This document shows, in pieces, positions 12,790 to 24,193 of a stretch of DNA of 64,000 bases. How positions within the stretch are numbered: the first letter of the stretch is position 1; each line of letters begins with the position of its first letter. Made by a program: the position numbers and the translations under genes. Source of the stretch: Marsupella aquatica (Eukaryota > Marchantiophyta); the NCBI GenBank assembly GCA_973895155.1, contig OZ316893.1, positions 3,472,001 through 3,536,000 of the forward strand. The letters are read 5' to 3'. Below the pieces are notes generated by a model. That model was not told where the DNA came from, made no database searches, and saw only the letters and a list, made by a program, of their open reading frames with translations.

Positions 12790-13366
12790 GCCATCTTGAT
12801 CAGGTCTCCAGCATCAGGACAACAAACAGGGTGGTCCACACCACCTGCCCGCGGGATTTCTGGTCTTGCCGTCACAAAAATACAACTACACAGACAGGCT
12901 GATTCGACCGGCAAAGCAAAGAGCACGACAAGTGGGAAAAGGCCTGGTGTGGTTTGGAGCTCCGAATCCTCCTCTGCAAAGTGATCGATCGTTGGCGCCC
13001 TCACTCAAGCTTCGGAACAGAACAACATCGCATTTGGGCCGACATTCCTTGTCGACACCCCCAACATCGACCTGACCAACCTCGTCCGAGTCTTCTTGCC
13101 GTTGACAGAGATTCCTCAATCGTGAGCAATCACTGTCACATTTCTCTGCTTCTCGAGAAATTGGCCTCATACTCACGCTCGTACCTTGTCGATCGATCTT
13201 TGTCCAGACCTTCCGCTCTCTCTACGGTCTGGAATGAGCAGTCTGTCGCAATGCAGCGATTTTGCCTTGTCATCCCGCAATGTAGCGATTACTGCCGATG
13301 AGATTGACAGGGACGTGCACATATGTTTGCTCTATAGAACTGATGTCCCGATTGTAAGTGAGGCAG
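12790..13366. other. Possible 5' flank or terminal region of the region-1 transposon
   Basis: Overlapping small open frames occur on both strands but none has a recognisable domain. If region 1 is one transposon, its right end should lie somewhere here. I could not find it because the left end is outside the window and no inverted-repeat partner is available. Confidence 0.3.
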
Positions 13367-13478
13367 TGAACTCGAAGGTAGACACTCGTGTGCTCTTGAT
13401 CAGCAAAGAATATTTTGAGGAATGAACTCGAAGGTAGACACTCGTGTGCTCTTGATCAGCAAAGAATATTTCGAGGAA
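13367..13478. repeat. Tandem duplication of a 56-bp unit
   Basis: Two nearly identical copies abut at 13423. They differ at one base (TATTTTGAGG versus TATTTCGAGG), so the duplication is recent. Confidence 0.9.
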
Positions 13479-13749
13479 TGATGCAAGACTCTCCCGCTTT
13501 CAAACAACGGGACATTTTCCAAACAGAAGCCTTACTATTTCAAACGAGGCATAAGTTGGCGTCCCCACTACTTTGTCTAATTATTACACTACCTGCTAAA
13601 GGTCACCTACTTAGTCTCATAATCACAAGTTAATCTCCTCCCTCCATTCCTTTGATTCTTGAGATTTAATCCTAGCCTTTGAGGGTTCCTTCTTGAGTAA
13701 AGTAGTCCTCCCCGGCTCTATAAGTAATTGTGAGGTTGTTAGGTACTTT
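13479..13749. other. Junction between region-1 DNA and truncated copia
   Basis: No gene. The copia reading frame loses similarity to reverse transcriptase at about 13790, so the 3' half of that element was deleted or separated here. A TATAAAAAG word on the minus strand at about 13750 is of unknown meaning. Confidence 0.4.
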
Positions 13750-16449
13750 TTATACCCCTTGTAACTTGCAATAGGCCTGATCACTTGGCAGCTGCACCAG
13801 CTCCCATGTTCTATTGTCACTTAAAGATTGCAACTCCCTCTGCATCGCTGCATTCCATTCATCTTTCTCGTCTGAAATGCACGCCTCATGATAAGAAGAA
13901 GGTTCTCCTTCTTCCAAGATCAGTGCTCTGTCATCATCATCAGGTGCAATGTCAACATCATCTAACCTTGATGAATCTGTCCATTGTCCATACCTTGTAG
14001 GAGCTCGAGTAGTACGTCTCGATTTTCTAGCTGATGATTCTGGTTGATCTTGTTCTGTTGGTTGAATTTGAGGTATTCCATCAACAGCCTGCTCCTCTTG
14101 TTCCATTACCGGAACCAGCTCCATTCTTGGAGCACCTCCTTCATTTATGTCATGAAAACTCTCATGACCAATCTCCCCCACAATATGGTCCAGGATAGGA
14201 GATTTACCTTTGTCAGTACGGGAAGCCTGAGCATTCTCCCCCTCCTTTGATGATCTGGATTCATTAAAGGATACATCTCTACTGACAAGCAACGTACAAG
14301 CTTCTGGATCCCAAAGCCTGTAACCTTTCACACCTGGTTGATAACCAAGAAAAAGACACTTCTTGGAAGTAGAATCTAGTTTAGATCGATTCTGCTTAGG
14401 TGTGAGAGCATATGCATCACTTCCAAAGACTCTCAAAACCTGATAGTCTGCGTGCCGTCCATACCTCATTTCAAACGGCGTCTTGAAATTGATTGCACTT
14501 GAAGGAGAAAGATTTACCAAATAAGTTGCCGTATTTATAGCTTCAGCCCATAATTCATGCGGTAAACCTGATTGGCTCAACATACTCCTCGATCGCTCCA
14601 ATAGTGTTCGGTTTAGCCGCTCACAAACACCATTCTGTTGAGGAGTATAAACTGTCGTGAGATGACGAGTAATCCCTTGTTCTGCACAATATAGTTCAAA
14701 CTCACTTGAACTGTACTCCCCACTGTTATTTGATCGTAGATATCTCACCTTGGATCCAGTCTGATTCTCAATTTGGGCTTTCCACTTCTTAAAAGTGCCA
14801 AAAACTTCAGACTTGGCGTGTAGAAATGTGATCCACACATACCGTGAGTAATCATCAATGAACGTGACATAGTACAATTTTCCAGAAAGTGAGGGAGTTG
14901 GGGCTGGACCCCACACATCACTATGTACATACTCAAGTATAGCTTTGGTATTGTGAGTTCCAACACCAAAGGTTCTCCTGTGCTGCTTCCCAAGCACACA
15001 GTGTTCACAAAAACCTAGCTTAGTAGATTCCAAATTAGAAAGAAGTCATTTCCTGCGAAGTACCGCCAAACCTTTTTCACTCATGTGTCCCAATCTGCAG
15101 TGCCACAACTGAGTCATCTCGCATTGAGATCTAGTTACATTGGCTTCTTCACAAATCACGTTGCCCTCCAATAGGTATAGATTCCTGTGCCGCTTACCCT
15201 TCATGACAACCTTGCCTCCGGTTGACACGTGAAGAATACCATCAGCAGAACTCCACCGACATCCATTTGCTTCCAGCATTCCAAGAGAAATCAAGTTCTT
15301 TTTCATGTCAGGTATGTGTCTGACATTACTCACTGTTCGCACAGCTCCATCAAACATCCGAATTTTCACGGATCCAATTCCAATAATTTGACAAGGATGA
15401 TCATTCCCCATCAACACGGAACCGGTTGATACTGAGTAAGAACTAAAAAACTCTTTCATACAACAAATATGATAGGTACAGGCACAGTCTAAAATCCATT
15501 CATCACCGTTGTTACTTGATGAAATGCAAAGGGCAACATCTGGACTTCACAAGATTTCATCATCAAGCAAGTCAATCATATCAACATCAGTGGCTACGTT
15601 CGCTGATGGTTGATGAGTCTGTTTGACTCGACAGTCTCATTTCATGTGGCCAGGCTTGTTACATTTCCAACATATAATTGGTTTCCTTTCTAGAGATTTC
15701 TCTCTAGACCTGGATCTAGACTTAGACCGAGCCTTCTCCTTGCCTCTATTCCGTGAGGGGTACGTTTGTGAAAAGGATCTGTTTTCACCAGTCATCCGCT
15801 GTTGAGTCCTCCCGCGATTCACATTCAATGCACTGCCAGATGAAGATGGTGTCTGGGCATGACCCAGTTTCTTCTGTGCATCATCTGACAACAAAGAGCT
15901 TACCACCTCATCATATGAAATGGTTTTGAGATCTCTATACAAGAGAACCTGCTTCAAACCTTGATACGATGGGGGTAAGGAACTAAGAAGAAGCAATGCC
16001 TTATCTTCATCTTCCACTCCCTTGCCAAGATTTGACAAATCTATAGCTAGGCTGTCGAATTCATCCAAGTGATCTCAAAGCTTGCCTCCTTCTTTTAGCC
16101 TCAAGCTCATCAAGAGAGACTTCTGGTACAACCGATCTGAGGCATCCTCTCGGTAGTACTTCTCTCTGAGGGCCTTGAATAAGGATACGCAATCCTCGTA
16201 GTCGTCCAACTTCTTAATGATATGCGGCTTCAGATACAGCATAACCGCATTCACAACAATCACTTGCTCTTGCCTCCATTTCCTCAACGGGGTCTCCTCC
16301 TCACTGCTAGACTCCTCCCGAGTCGATAGTAGATGATCTAGGCCCATAGCACGAAGAATTCCCTTAACCTGCTTCTCCCATAGCAAATAATCTGTGCGCC
16401 CATCATATTTTTCCACCTCAAACTTGACACCTCCAAACTTGGATGCCAT
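13750..16449 (-). pseudogene. Ty1/copia gag-protease-integrase, reverse transcriptase missing
   Basis: All parts lie in one minus-strand frame, interrupted by TGA codons (near 16075, 15637, 15545 and 15047). In order: copia Gag from MASKFGG, a CCHC zinc knuckle (CWKCNKPGH), the protease region, a GAG-pre-integrase (LWHCRLGHMSEKGL), integrase (HVHSD-like YVHSDVWGP, FIDDYSRYVW, TPQQNGVCERLNRT) and a linker. Similarity ends at WNAAMQRELQSL and LVQLPSD, just where reverse transcriptase would start. The protease active site, usually DSG, reads DCA. RT and RNase H are absent on this side. Integrase catalytic residues remain visible. This is a dead element. Confidence 0.9.
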
Positions 16450-18140
16450 CGTTGTCCTCCCAACGTTCTCCACGTGCTATTGCTGTGCTGCTCCCTATAT
16501 GCTTTTTCCTTCCTTCCTTCGCGTTGACTCAAATCCAAATCACGAAAAAATGTCATTTTTCGCAACTTTCCAAAAAACTTGAAACTTGTCACCGCCACTT
16601 AGCCCACCAACCTAGCAAGCCAACGCTGAAATCCGAAATCGAAACCGAGTTCTGACGAAAAACTTTTTCACATTTTGGTCGGGGTGGGTAAAACTCAAAA
16701 ATTCTCCCCCGTTTTGACCACCTCGGGGAATAAGAAAATATCCAAGTACCACCCGTCGTCGGAAATGGAAATTGAGTGGTGCACCGCGTTGCTAGCTTCA
16801 GTGGCTACATTCTCGCCAAAAAAGATCCAAAAAAGTTACCGTTCGGACCTTAGAATCTTCGGCTAAAGGCCGAAAAACAGCTCTCTATTTTTTTTGGAAT
16901 ATTCATTGGACTGTGCAACAGGTCTCACAGGGGGCCGTTCCCCCTGTCCAAGCAGTTAATTTGGTGGGTCACCGGGCCCGGGATGCCGCTTAACCAATGA
17001 GGAGCCTGGAAAGGATTAAAAAACCAGGCCTAAGGGGGTTTAAGCCCCTTAACACAAAAATACTGTCTTAAAAAAGGCGCATTCTGCCTATACGCGTGAC
17101 GGGCCAGGCAGTGCACAGGGGGCCGGGGAGTCAAAAACCGAGTCAAAATGGGCAGGGATGGAGCTACGACGGCCAGGACGTCCGGGACGGCCGCGACGGT
17201 CGGGATGTCTGGGACGTCCGTGCCGGCTGCGATGTCCGGGATGGCCGCGACGTCCGCGCCGGCCGTGACGTTCGGGACGGCCGCGACGTCCGGGACGGGA
17301 GTATTAGCGAGGAGGAGGAGGGGGTCGCCAACGGGGTATTGACAGGGGTGCAAGGGTCGGGAGGGTGTGTATACACACCACCAAAAAGGCCCTATTCTAA
17401 GGCAAAATGTGCACAAAAAAATAAATTTGTTGGGTTACTTACACTGCCGTTATCACTTTACACCAGATAAAGACTAGTTGTCGACGGGAAATGTTACCGA
17501 ATTGCACCGGCACCGTTTGCAACTCTAGCAAAGTAAAAAATTCCCGTCACGACTCTTTCACTCCGCGTCAAGTATCAATCTTGGACTCAAAACAACCACT
17601 GCACCGCGATCTCTCCGTTGAGCCGTTGCACTTCCCGTTTCTTCCTTTGAGTCGAACGCAACGACAAGAAACCCCGCTTCAGTCAAAAGAAGACTCCATA
17701 GCCAGTCAGAAACTCAGAACGGCTCTTTTGCTTGGTACATCGCACTCACTACACCCTCGATAGCAAACCAGCTACCGAAATGATCAGCTTTGCCCGATCT
17801 ACGATTTGAGCTAAAGGTTGTGACGCCTCGCGCACCACAAAGCTCACACCATCGGGAAAACGATCTCAGTTTCCTCCCAAAAGAACCGTCGAAGAAAACC
17901 GTCGAACACGAATCATAAAAAATCCAGAATGACATAAACGTGAATTCCTTCGCACCACAAACTCCGTTCAGAGACTTCTTTGCACCGTCGGAAAGCCCTT
18001 GCCCCGATCTATCCATTGAGCCCAACACCTCCAAGTTCCATGCGATAGAACTCCGTGAAATCCACCAACTCTAACCGCTGGAAAACCGTCACCAACACGT
18101 CACAAAATTTTTGATCACCTCAACGTCACCTCCCAGGCTT
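16450..18140 (-). other. Unusually long leader of the copia element, with a GC-rich insert
   Basis: This stretch separates the primer-binding site from Gag and is 1.7 kb long, far longer than a usual copia leader. It contains GC-rich blocks, a minisatellite and pyrimidine-rich segments, and no convincing gene. A secondary insertion is likely. Confidence 0.5.
17150..17305. repeat. GC-rich minisatellite GACGTCCGGGACGGCCGC-like
   Basis: Degenerate 15-18 bp units of GACGTCCGGGACGGCCGC type follow one another. All CpG-rich units vary by C/T and G/A changes. Open frames on both strands here are a by-product of the repeat. Confidence 0.8.
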
Positions 18141-18152
18141 GCTCTGATACCA
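18141..18152 (-). other. Copia primer-binding site
   Basis: The minus strand reads TGGTATCAGAGC, the complement of the initiator tRNA-Met 3' region used by plant copia elements. It lies two bases inside the LTR end. Confidence 0.9.
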
Positions 18153-18154
18153 AT

Positions 18155-18496
18155 TGTTGAACTACGACGTCATTCGCAATGACCATACAACCATGACTCA
18201 TTCCATGCACACGTAGTCGACACAATCTCTACGTGGTTCACCTCTTCTCCAAGGCTACGTCCACACGAACACTCAAGCTTTACTTCAAGAGTAAACAAAC
18301 ACACATGCTCTCCCTCTTCCTCAAGTTGCTCCGTTACAATCAGTAAGCACCACACACCAGCGGCTTACACTAGCCCTGGTATATACAAGGTCACACACGA
18401 CTAATCTAACCTCAGCTAAGATCCTAACTGTGGTGAGCCTAAGTGCCGTAACCTATGAGTCACAAGACTAAGAGCAATCCTTAACAGCCTTTCAAT
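18155..18496 (-). repeat. 5' LTR of the truncated copia element
   Basis: In plus orientation the block begins TGTTGAACTACG immediately outside the PBS spacer and ends CCTTTCAATA, a decayed form of the expected ..TTCAACA end. A TATATAC promoter-like word lies on the minus strand at about 18380. The matching 3' LTR was not found. Confidence 0.6.
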
Positions 18497-19229
18497 ATTT
18501 GCAAATAAAAAATGACTAGCATAGAGTGCTATGTTAACCGGCAAGAGGACACACGTGGAACGTATTTTGCACACCATGGAAAACCCTATAATATAGACTA
18601 TGGGAATGTGTTAATATATAGGGTCAGCTTATTTTTAAAGGTTTCATTTTCAGCCAAAGTGACCAATGTCCGGTGTGTGAAGGAGAAGATGCTCAAAATA
18701 TTTATTATCCGATTATATTCCTAACCATCAGATATCCATAGATTTAATGATGACGGTTAGATTTTGGCTAATGGGGCCTGTGATTAGGTGTGACACTGGC
18801 TAGTCAGACAGAAAAATACTACAAATTTTTCCAAAAGTGGCCATTGAAGCTTTTTTTGGGGAAGGTGGAATTTGGCCAATTTTTTCCACTAAAAAACAAA
18901 ATTACGGAGTCAACATTTATATGTGCAATTGCCAAAGAACGTTAACCCTCCCTTGCCAAAGTTTTATTGTTGTGCACTTAATATTACAATTGGAATAATT
19001 TATTCATAGTAATGACTTGTAGTAAGTGATTCCTTTATGTGACCTCAACAAGCCATCTCACAGAATTAACAAAACCAACATTGGTCGTGCTGGGTTCTTC
19101 AGTTTTAGCAAGGTGGTTTTTTGCCGAGTTTCGTGGACCATTTGCATTCCAACATCTTCGGGAGCTGTAGCAACACGCTCAAATCAACAGACAGATATTC
19201 ACTCACACCGACTCCCCAACGGACACATC
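18497..19229. other. AT-rich DNA, no gene seen
   Basis: Several short frames carry no motif. I see no repeat structure beyond A/T runs. Confidence 0.4.
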
Positions 19230-20690
19230 GATGAGCTTCCCTATTGTGCCTGCACCTGCTCAATGGTTTCCTAGGCTAGTGGTGGCACCATTTCACGGAC
19301 TGATGCAGTGGGTTTCTCTATATAGCCTCCCCTTTCTTTTCACATGCCTCAGTTGGGCCTTTTGTCGCTTCTTGATGCGCTTTTGCTTTTATCGGGTTGT
19401 GGCCTGTCATGTCTATGTTGAGAGTGTTGGCATGGGGCAAGCACCTAGCCCCACCACACGTACACTTCTTGCCCCTCCTCCCCCCCTCGTGATCGCCTTT
19501 GTGTTTGCTCTTCTTTGCTAGATCTCTTTCATCTTTGTGATGATCCCATGCCCGATGCTCTACCAGTCCCCCAGTCTACGGCCCACCCCATCGTCGCCCT
19601 TGCTCCTCTCCCCACCCCATTCCCCCTCCACCCCTCAGGCCTCTTCATCCACATCTGTTCCATCCCCAACTCCCATCCAGTCTTTCCCTGCTCCCTCCCC
19701 CGACGAGCGTCCATTGCATACTTGTCCTGACTGTGGATGGGTTGGCATCTCCTCCCTCATCCTCGCGTGTGGGGCCGGTGCCAATGTCATTAGCAAGCAT
19801 AATCCCAGCCTCACCCCCTCTTGACCCTGTTAGCTCTGCCCCTCCCTCCTTGGAGGCTCCCGAGCATGGAGTTGGGTCCACACTCTAGACCCCCTTATAG
19901 CCTACCATTCATGGTACATTAGACCTTGCCTTTATAACCACATCCTACTAGCACTGCGCCCATTAGTTTGGTCCTCCTTGTTACAACTCATACAACTTAT
20001 CTTGACGTATCCTATAGAGGTCTCCTATTGGTCTTTACTCATGCTTTTTCCATAGTGGACTCTTACCCTTCCTAGTCATAGTGGTCGTGTGGGTCATCGT
20101 GAGACTGCCTCTCATATCCATCATTTTTTGCGAGGAGATTGGGAGCAGCTTTAGAGAGTACTCTCTTCAAGCCCGTTCATTTACCACCCGTGCTTTGTCT
20201 GACCCAATTTTCCACTCTCATCCTCCAAAGTATAGACACCTTTGTTGCTCTTATCATTTGGCCTAGGCTGGTGAATATTGTTGGGCTGTCCAAACCCTTT
20301 TCTCCTACCACACTAGTCCCCCTGGCAAGGTCACCTTGACAACCCTTTAGGATGTCCATCCACAACCCTAGGATCAGCTCCCTTTGTTTGTGGAGGATTT
20401 TGAGCCTGAGGATGACCTTCTATTTAGTACTCACCACTTCACCTTTGCCTTCCTTTATGCCCAATGTTGCGCGGCTGGTCACCCCTTTGGCTATGTCTTT
20501 GAGTATTTTTGTGATTTATTCTCCCTTGAGGATACTCAGTTTGGTTTTTCAGTTTTCTTATCCTTTTGCCAGTGTATCGCAGCCAGCCGTTTGCCTCCTC
20601 CTGTTTCTTGGCTTTCAAGTGTTTTGCGTTGTCGTGATAATTCATTTATTCATGATGAAATCACTATCACTAAATATATTATTAAGTATA
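19230..20690 (+). pseudogene. Non-LTR-like reverse transcriptase gene, N-terminal fragments
   Basis: The pieces resemble the N-terminal half of a reverse-transcriptase protein family abundant in plant genomes: a Ser/Pro-rich lead, a truncated zinc-finger-like CPDCGWVGISSL near 19725, and after stops AGEYCWAVQTLF, SPPGKVTLTTL and DVHPQP near 20265-20365. Frames change repeatedly and stops are common. The catalytic part follows at 22.06-22.85 kb after an insertion. It is a decayed retroelement. Confidence 0.5.
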
Positions 20691-20739
20691 TAAATTAGGT
20701 TTATATTTTGTTATAGGGTAACTAAATAGTTTGACTATT

Positions 20740-21320
20740 ACTTATGTGCATGCAAGGTAAGCAATTATGCAAATTACAAGATGCATGCACAAATTATTTG
20801 GATGCATGTGCAAATTATTTTATTTGCATGCAATAGTCGTGTCATGTGCATGCAAGGTGAGCACAATTTGTTTTACATACATGTAAATTGTTTTATTTGT
20901 ATGTATTAATTATTTTATGTGCATGCAAGGTAAGCAAATGCGCATACAACAATTATTTTAGGTGCATGCAAATTGTTTTATTTACATATATTAGTTATTT
21001 TATGCGCATGCAAGGTGAGCAAATATGCAAGCCACAAGGTGCATGCATTAGTTGTTTTACTTACATGTATCATTTGTTTTGATTGCAATATTTAGTATTA
21101 GCACATATTCTTATGTTGGATGTGTACCACTTGGCTTTCATTCAAGTGTTTGGGCGTAATCTATGCCTTCTTGGATTCAGTATAAATAAAAGTGGTGAGG
21201 GGCACTCTCCTCATTCTCACGTTTTGATAATCTACGCATCAAAACGATCATTTTTTCATCTCTCATCTTTTTATTCTATTCTTTGTCTTATGTACATAGT
21301 AGTGGGGTGTTCTTTGGCCC
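20740..21320 (+). repeat. LTR-like segment with short tandem repeats and TATA box
   Basis: A 20-bp-scale repeat, GTGCATGCAAGGTGAGCAAA with variants, occupies 20745-21080. It is followed by a promoter-like TATAAATAAA at about 21182. About 150 bp around this TATA box match 31.55-31.68 kb (GGATGTGT.., TATAAATAAA, GGGCACTCTC/GGGCTCTCTC). The same repeat family thus occurs twice. It interrupts the non-LTR-like gene, so it was inserted later. Confidence 0.6.
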
Positions 21321-21776
21321 GAATAGCAAAGAAATGAGTGGTAGACTTGTAGACGGGACCTTAGGGAATAAAGTATCTTTGGAAACTTAGGGGTAAGACA
21401 TCTTTTATTGTGGATAGCCAATGAACAAGAGTCATTATGAATCCAAAAGAGAGAGATATCCTTAATCTTCCCCTTCGTAACCCGTTTTTGGTTAGAGTCC
21501 ATCATTTAGACAAGCCATCCATGAGACAACATTTAACCTATCACTTTGGAACTCAATTTGCAGATGATGTTATGAGTTCTAATGAGCCAATAGTATATCC
21601 AGTAATGTCTTATCAAGATAAGTGGGAGAGCACTATCTTTGTCCTCTATTGAAGTCATGGATCTAAATAGGAGTCTATATGACATTCCTTTTTTATTTTT
21701 TCTTGGAGATATTAGGATCATATGTTGTAAAAAAATTAGTTTCCAAGAGGTGTTGATCCGCAAGTATGGTGAAGTT

Positions 21777-21803
21777 TAGGGTTTAGGGTTTAGGGTTTAG
21801 GTT
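21777..21803. repeat. Telomere-like TTTAGGG repeats
   Basis: Three to four tandem TTTAGGG units of the standard plant telomere type. The tract is interstitial and very short, so it marks no chromosome end. A diverged cluster also occurs at 47254-47300. Confidence 0.85.
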
Positions 21804-22059
21804 CCCTAAGGTGAAACTAATATACTATTAAATATTAGTTTCACCTGAACCTTTCTTAATACCCACTACCCTTCTTACAAGAGTTATCATTTTAGTTTTA
21901 ATGTAGAACTTATGGGCATGCAAGGTTGACTTCATAAGAGCCAACATGCTCTTACCAGAAAACACGGTCACCCGAACAATATTTATTGATCATAGTCATG
22001 GCTAGGCTCGTTTGGCCAATAGCTATTAGAGATGTTTTTTTCTTTTTCTTGTGTCTCGC

Positions 22060-22860
22060 ATACTTTCATCATAGTATCACTCTGCACTATTGGATCATCT
22101 TTCTCCACATCAATTTGCCATATTCTTGGCGGTTGTGAGATGGTCATTGCGGGTATTTGCACTATCTTGGACCTCCATCCTGATTGGATTGTCCACCAGG
22201 TTGGTTTCTCTAACGCTTTCATTACAATTTCTCGGGCATCAATTTTTTGTGCTTTGAGGGTGGCAAATTAATCTAGACATCCAGTCTCTTATCCCCTTTG
22301 TCCATTGTTTCTTTATGGATTTGAGGGCTCCCTCTTCTATAGTCATCACACCTCTACTAGAGTGTATAACATTCTTTCTTCTATAGAAGGTACACGTCAA
22401 GGTGACCCTTTGGGTGGGCCTCTTTTCGCCATTGCCCATTTTACAGCTTTATGAGAAGCCTCCGCACCCCACCCCCAGTGTATCTTCCCCTCCCTTCTAG
22501 ATGACATCCACATCATTGGTCCACCGGTCACGGTTACTTCTACCCTCGCCACCCTTTCCATCCATTTGATGGGCTTTGGTTTCTGGGTTCAGCCTGTGAC
22601 GAGTTGTGCATGGAGTCTAGTTGGGTTACCCTCTGTGGTGCGTCCCATGGCTCCCTAAACCCAAGATACCCCCTGCACAAGCCGATTTCCGCAGGTTTTT
22701 CTCTCGGCAAGGCCGGTTTCGTGGCTTAGCGGCATGGGACGCTGCTAACTCTACTAACATTTTACACACATATACTAGACAGATCCTTCATTGGGTCATG
22801 AGATATGTAGTCGGCTTATTCTATGCCTTCCCTTGTTTTCCCTTTGTGGTCTTCCTTTAG
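22060..22860 (+). pseudogene. Non-LTR-like reverse transcriptase, catalytic core fragment
   Basis: Readable motifs are GFSNAFITISR, GFEGSLFYSHH, EGTRQGDPLGGPLFAIAHF (finger/palm), then SLLDDIHIIGP in the place of the A/F-x-DD catalytic box, then MGFGFWVQP. Stop codons and a frame change separate the blocks. The family usually has LADD where this copy has LLDD. It continues the fragment at 19.2-20.7 kb and is matched by a C-terminal part on the other strand at 26.4-27.8 kb. Confidence 0.7.
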
Positions 22861-24010
22861 GTATGTTTGGATTTCACCGCCGGAATGATCCCCAACTGGC
22901 TTGGGTAAGCCGCTAAGACCTCTCTCAGCTCGACACATCCAACTCTTGGTTGATGTGGGCAATCTTCAAACAAGTTAATGCGACACACAAATAGCAAAAA
23001 GACTCTTTCTGACTGAGTTATACCATGCACTTGCCATACAAACAGTACTTCTCATACACAAGATCTCCGAACTAAGCCGTGAGGCCAACTCTATTCATCT
23101 CTTAGGCATGAGGAAACATGAATATATACAAGGGTCACAGTATAACTAACCGAGAGCTTCTTTTACTACTTGATCCCAGCAGCCCTGCTGGTGCAATAAA
23201 AACTTGCTAAGAAAGAAGGCCCTGAACTCCCCGCAGCCCAGGTACTTATCCTGGCAGTGAATCTGCCTAATTCCTAACTGTACATAGGTAGATCCGCTGC
23301 AAGGAGTTATGTACCTCCTAATCTACCTAACTATAATCTACCTATGTACAACGAGGCAGGAGCACAAGTGTTGCTCTTACCAGTGGATCCACTGTCTGGG
23401 GGGGAAAATATGGTTCTTGAAGAAGCACCGGACCTATGACTGCTAGTGTCAAGAGAGAACCTAAGTTAAGATCATGATTACTATTCTAGATTGGGTAGCA
23501 GACACCACAAGAAATGGTTCTGTGGATGAAAGCACAACATCATAACCTTTTTCTCCATTCCTACGGACTATAATTGCCTCCTTGGCAGCTACCTTGGGTC
23601 GAGTTACAAAACGAATATCTCCCAACGAGAAAGAAACAGGAGGTTCATCGGAGGAAAGTTTGTTGAGATCCATCTCCATACAAGATAAAAATTGTGCAAG
23701 CCCAATCCCCATAAACTACATAAGGGTATACAATTGGCTCTATTGAATTTAACACCGCAGTTGCAAATGCTTCTCCAAAGTGAAAAGTCATATGCTAACG
23801 CATTATCTCTTTTTGGAGTACATGAGTTCTAATAAGGAAGGGATTAGGGAGAGGAAGAACAGGTACTGGTCTGGGCATTATCGTAGTATCAAATATTCCA
23901 TCCAACTAATATTCATTCTAATGACAAGATATAGAATCATTTAACGGAAAGATCATTCATTTCAAACAAATACTATGCATTGAGTTAACTCTAAGTATAT
24001 ACATGCAGAT
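22861..24010. other. Intergenic, one unassigned short frame
   Basis: The minus-strand frame 23712-23461 (83 aa) has protein-like composition (SFSLGDIRFVTRPKV) but no family I recognise. The rest shows neither repeats nor genes. Confidence 0.35.
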
Positions 24011-24039
24011 ATTTATCTTAATAGGTTTATCTTCTTTTG

Positions 24040-24193
24040 AATGAAAATACTATCTGAAGTTCCAACACATACAAATTACCAGTGACTGAGTTAAACTCCA
24101 AGCCAGCGTGCATGCGTGGGTCTACTTCATAAGGATTTCACCCAAAAGAAGCATATGATGTCAAGGCATTGTTGAGCACTTTCCAACTCTTTA
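24040..24193. repeat. First copy of an LTR-derived direct repeat
   Basis: About 150 bp containing GTGGGTCTACTTCATAAGGA and GGCATTGTTGAGCACTTTCC. It recurs at 26225-26375 in the same orientation, and its relative is inverted at 31.70-31.84 kb. The CACTA element is inserted at the border of the two tandem copies. Confidence 0.75.

Noticed and set aside
17030-17470. Three overlapping open frames on both strands around 17.1-17.4 kb
   Set aside because: They are products of a GC-rich tandem repeat lacking stops, with no domain.
21777-21803. Chromosome end
   Set aside because: Only three to four TTTAGGG units with normal sequence on both sides; interstitial telomere-like motif.
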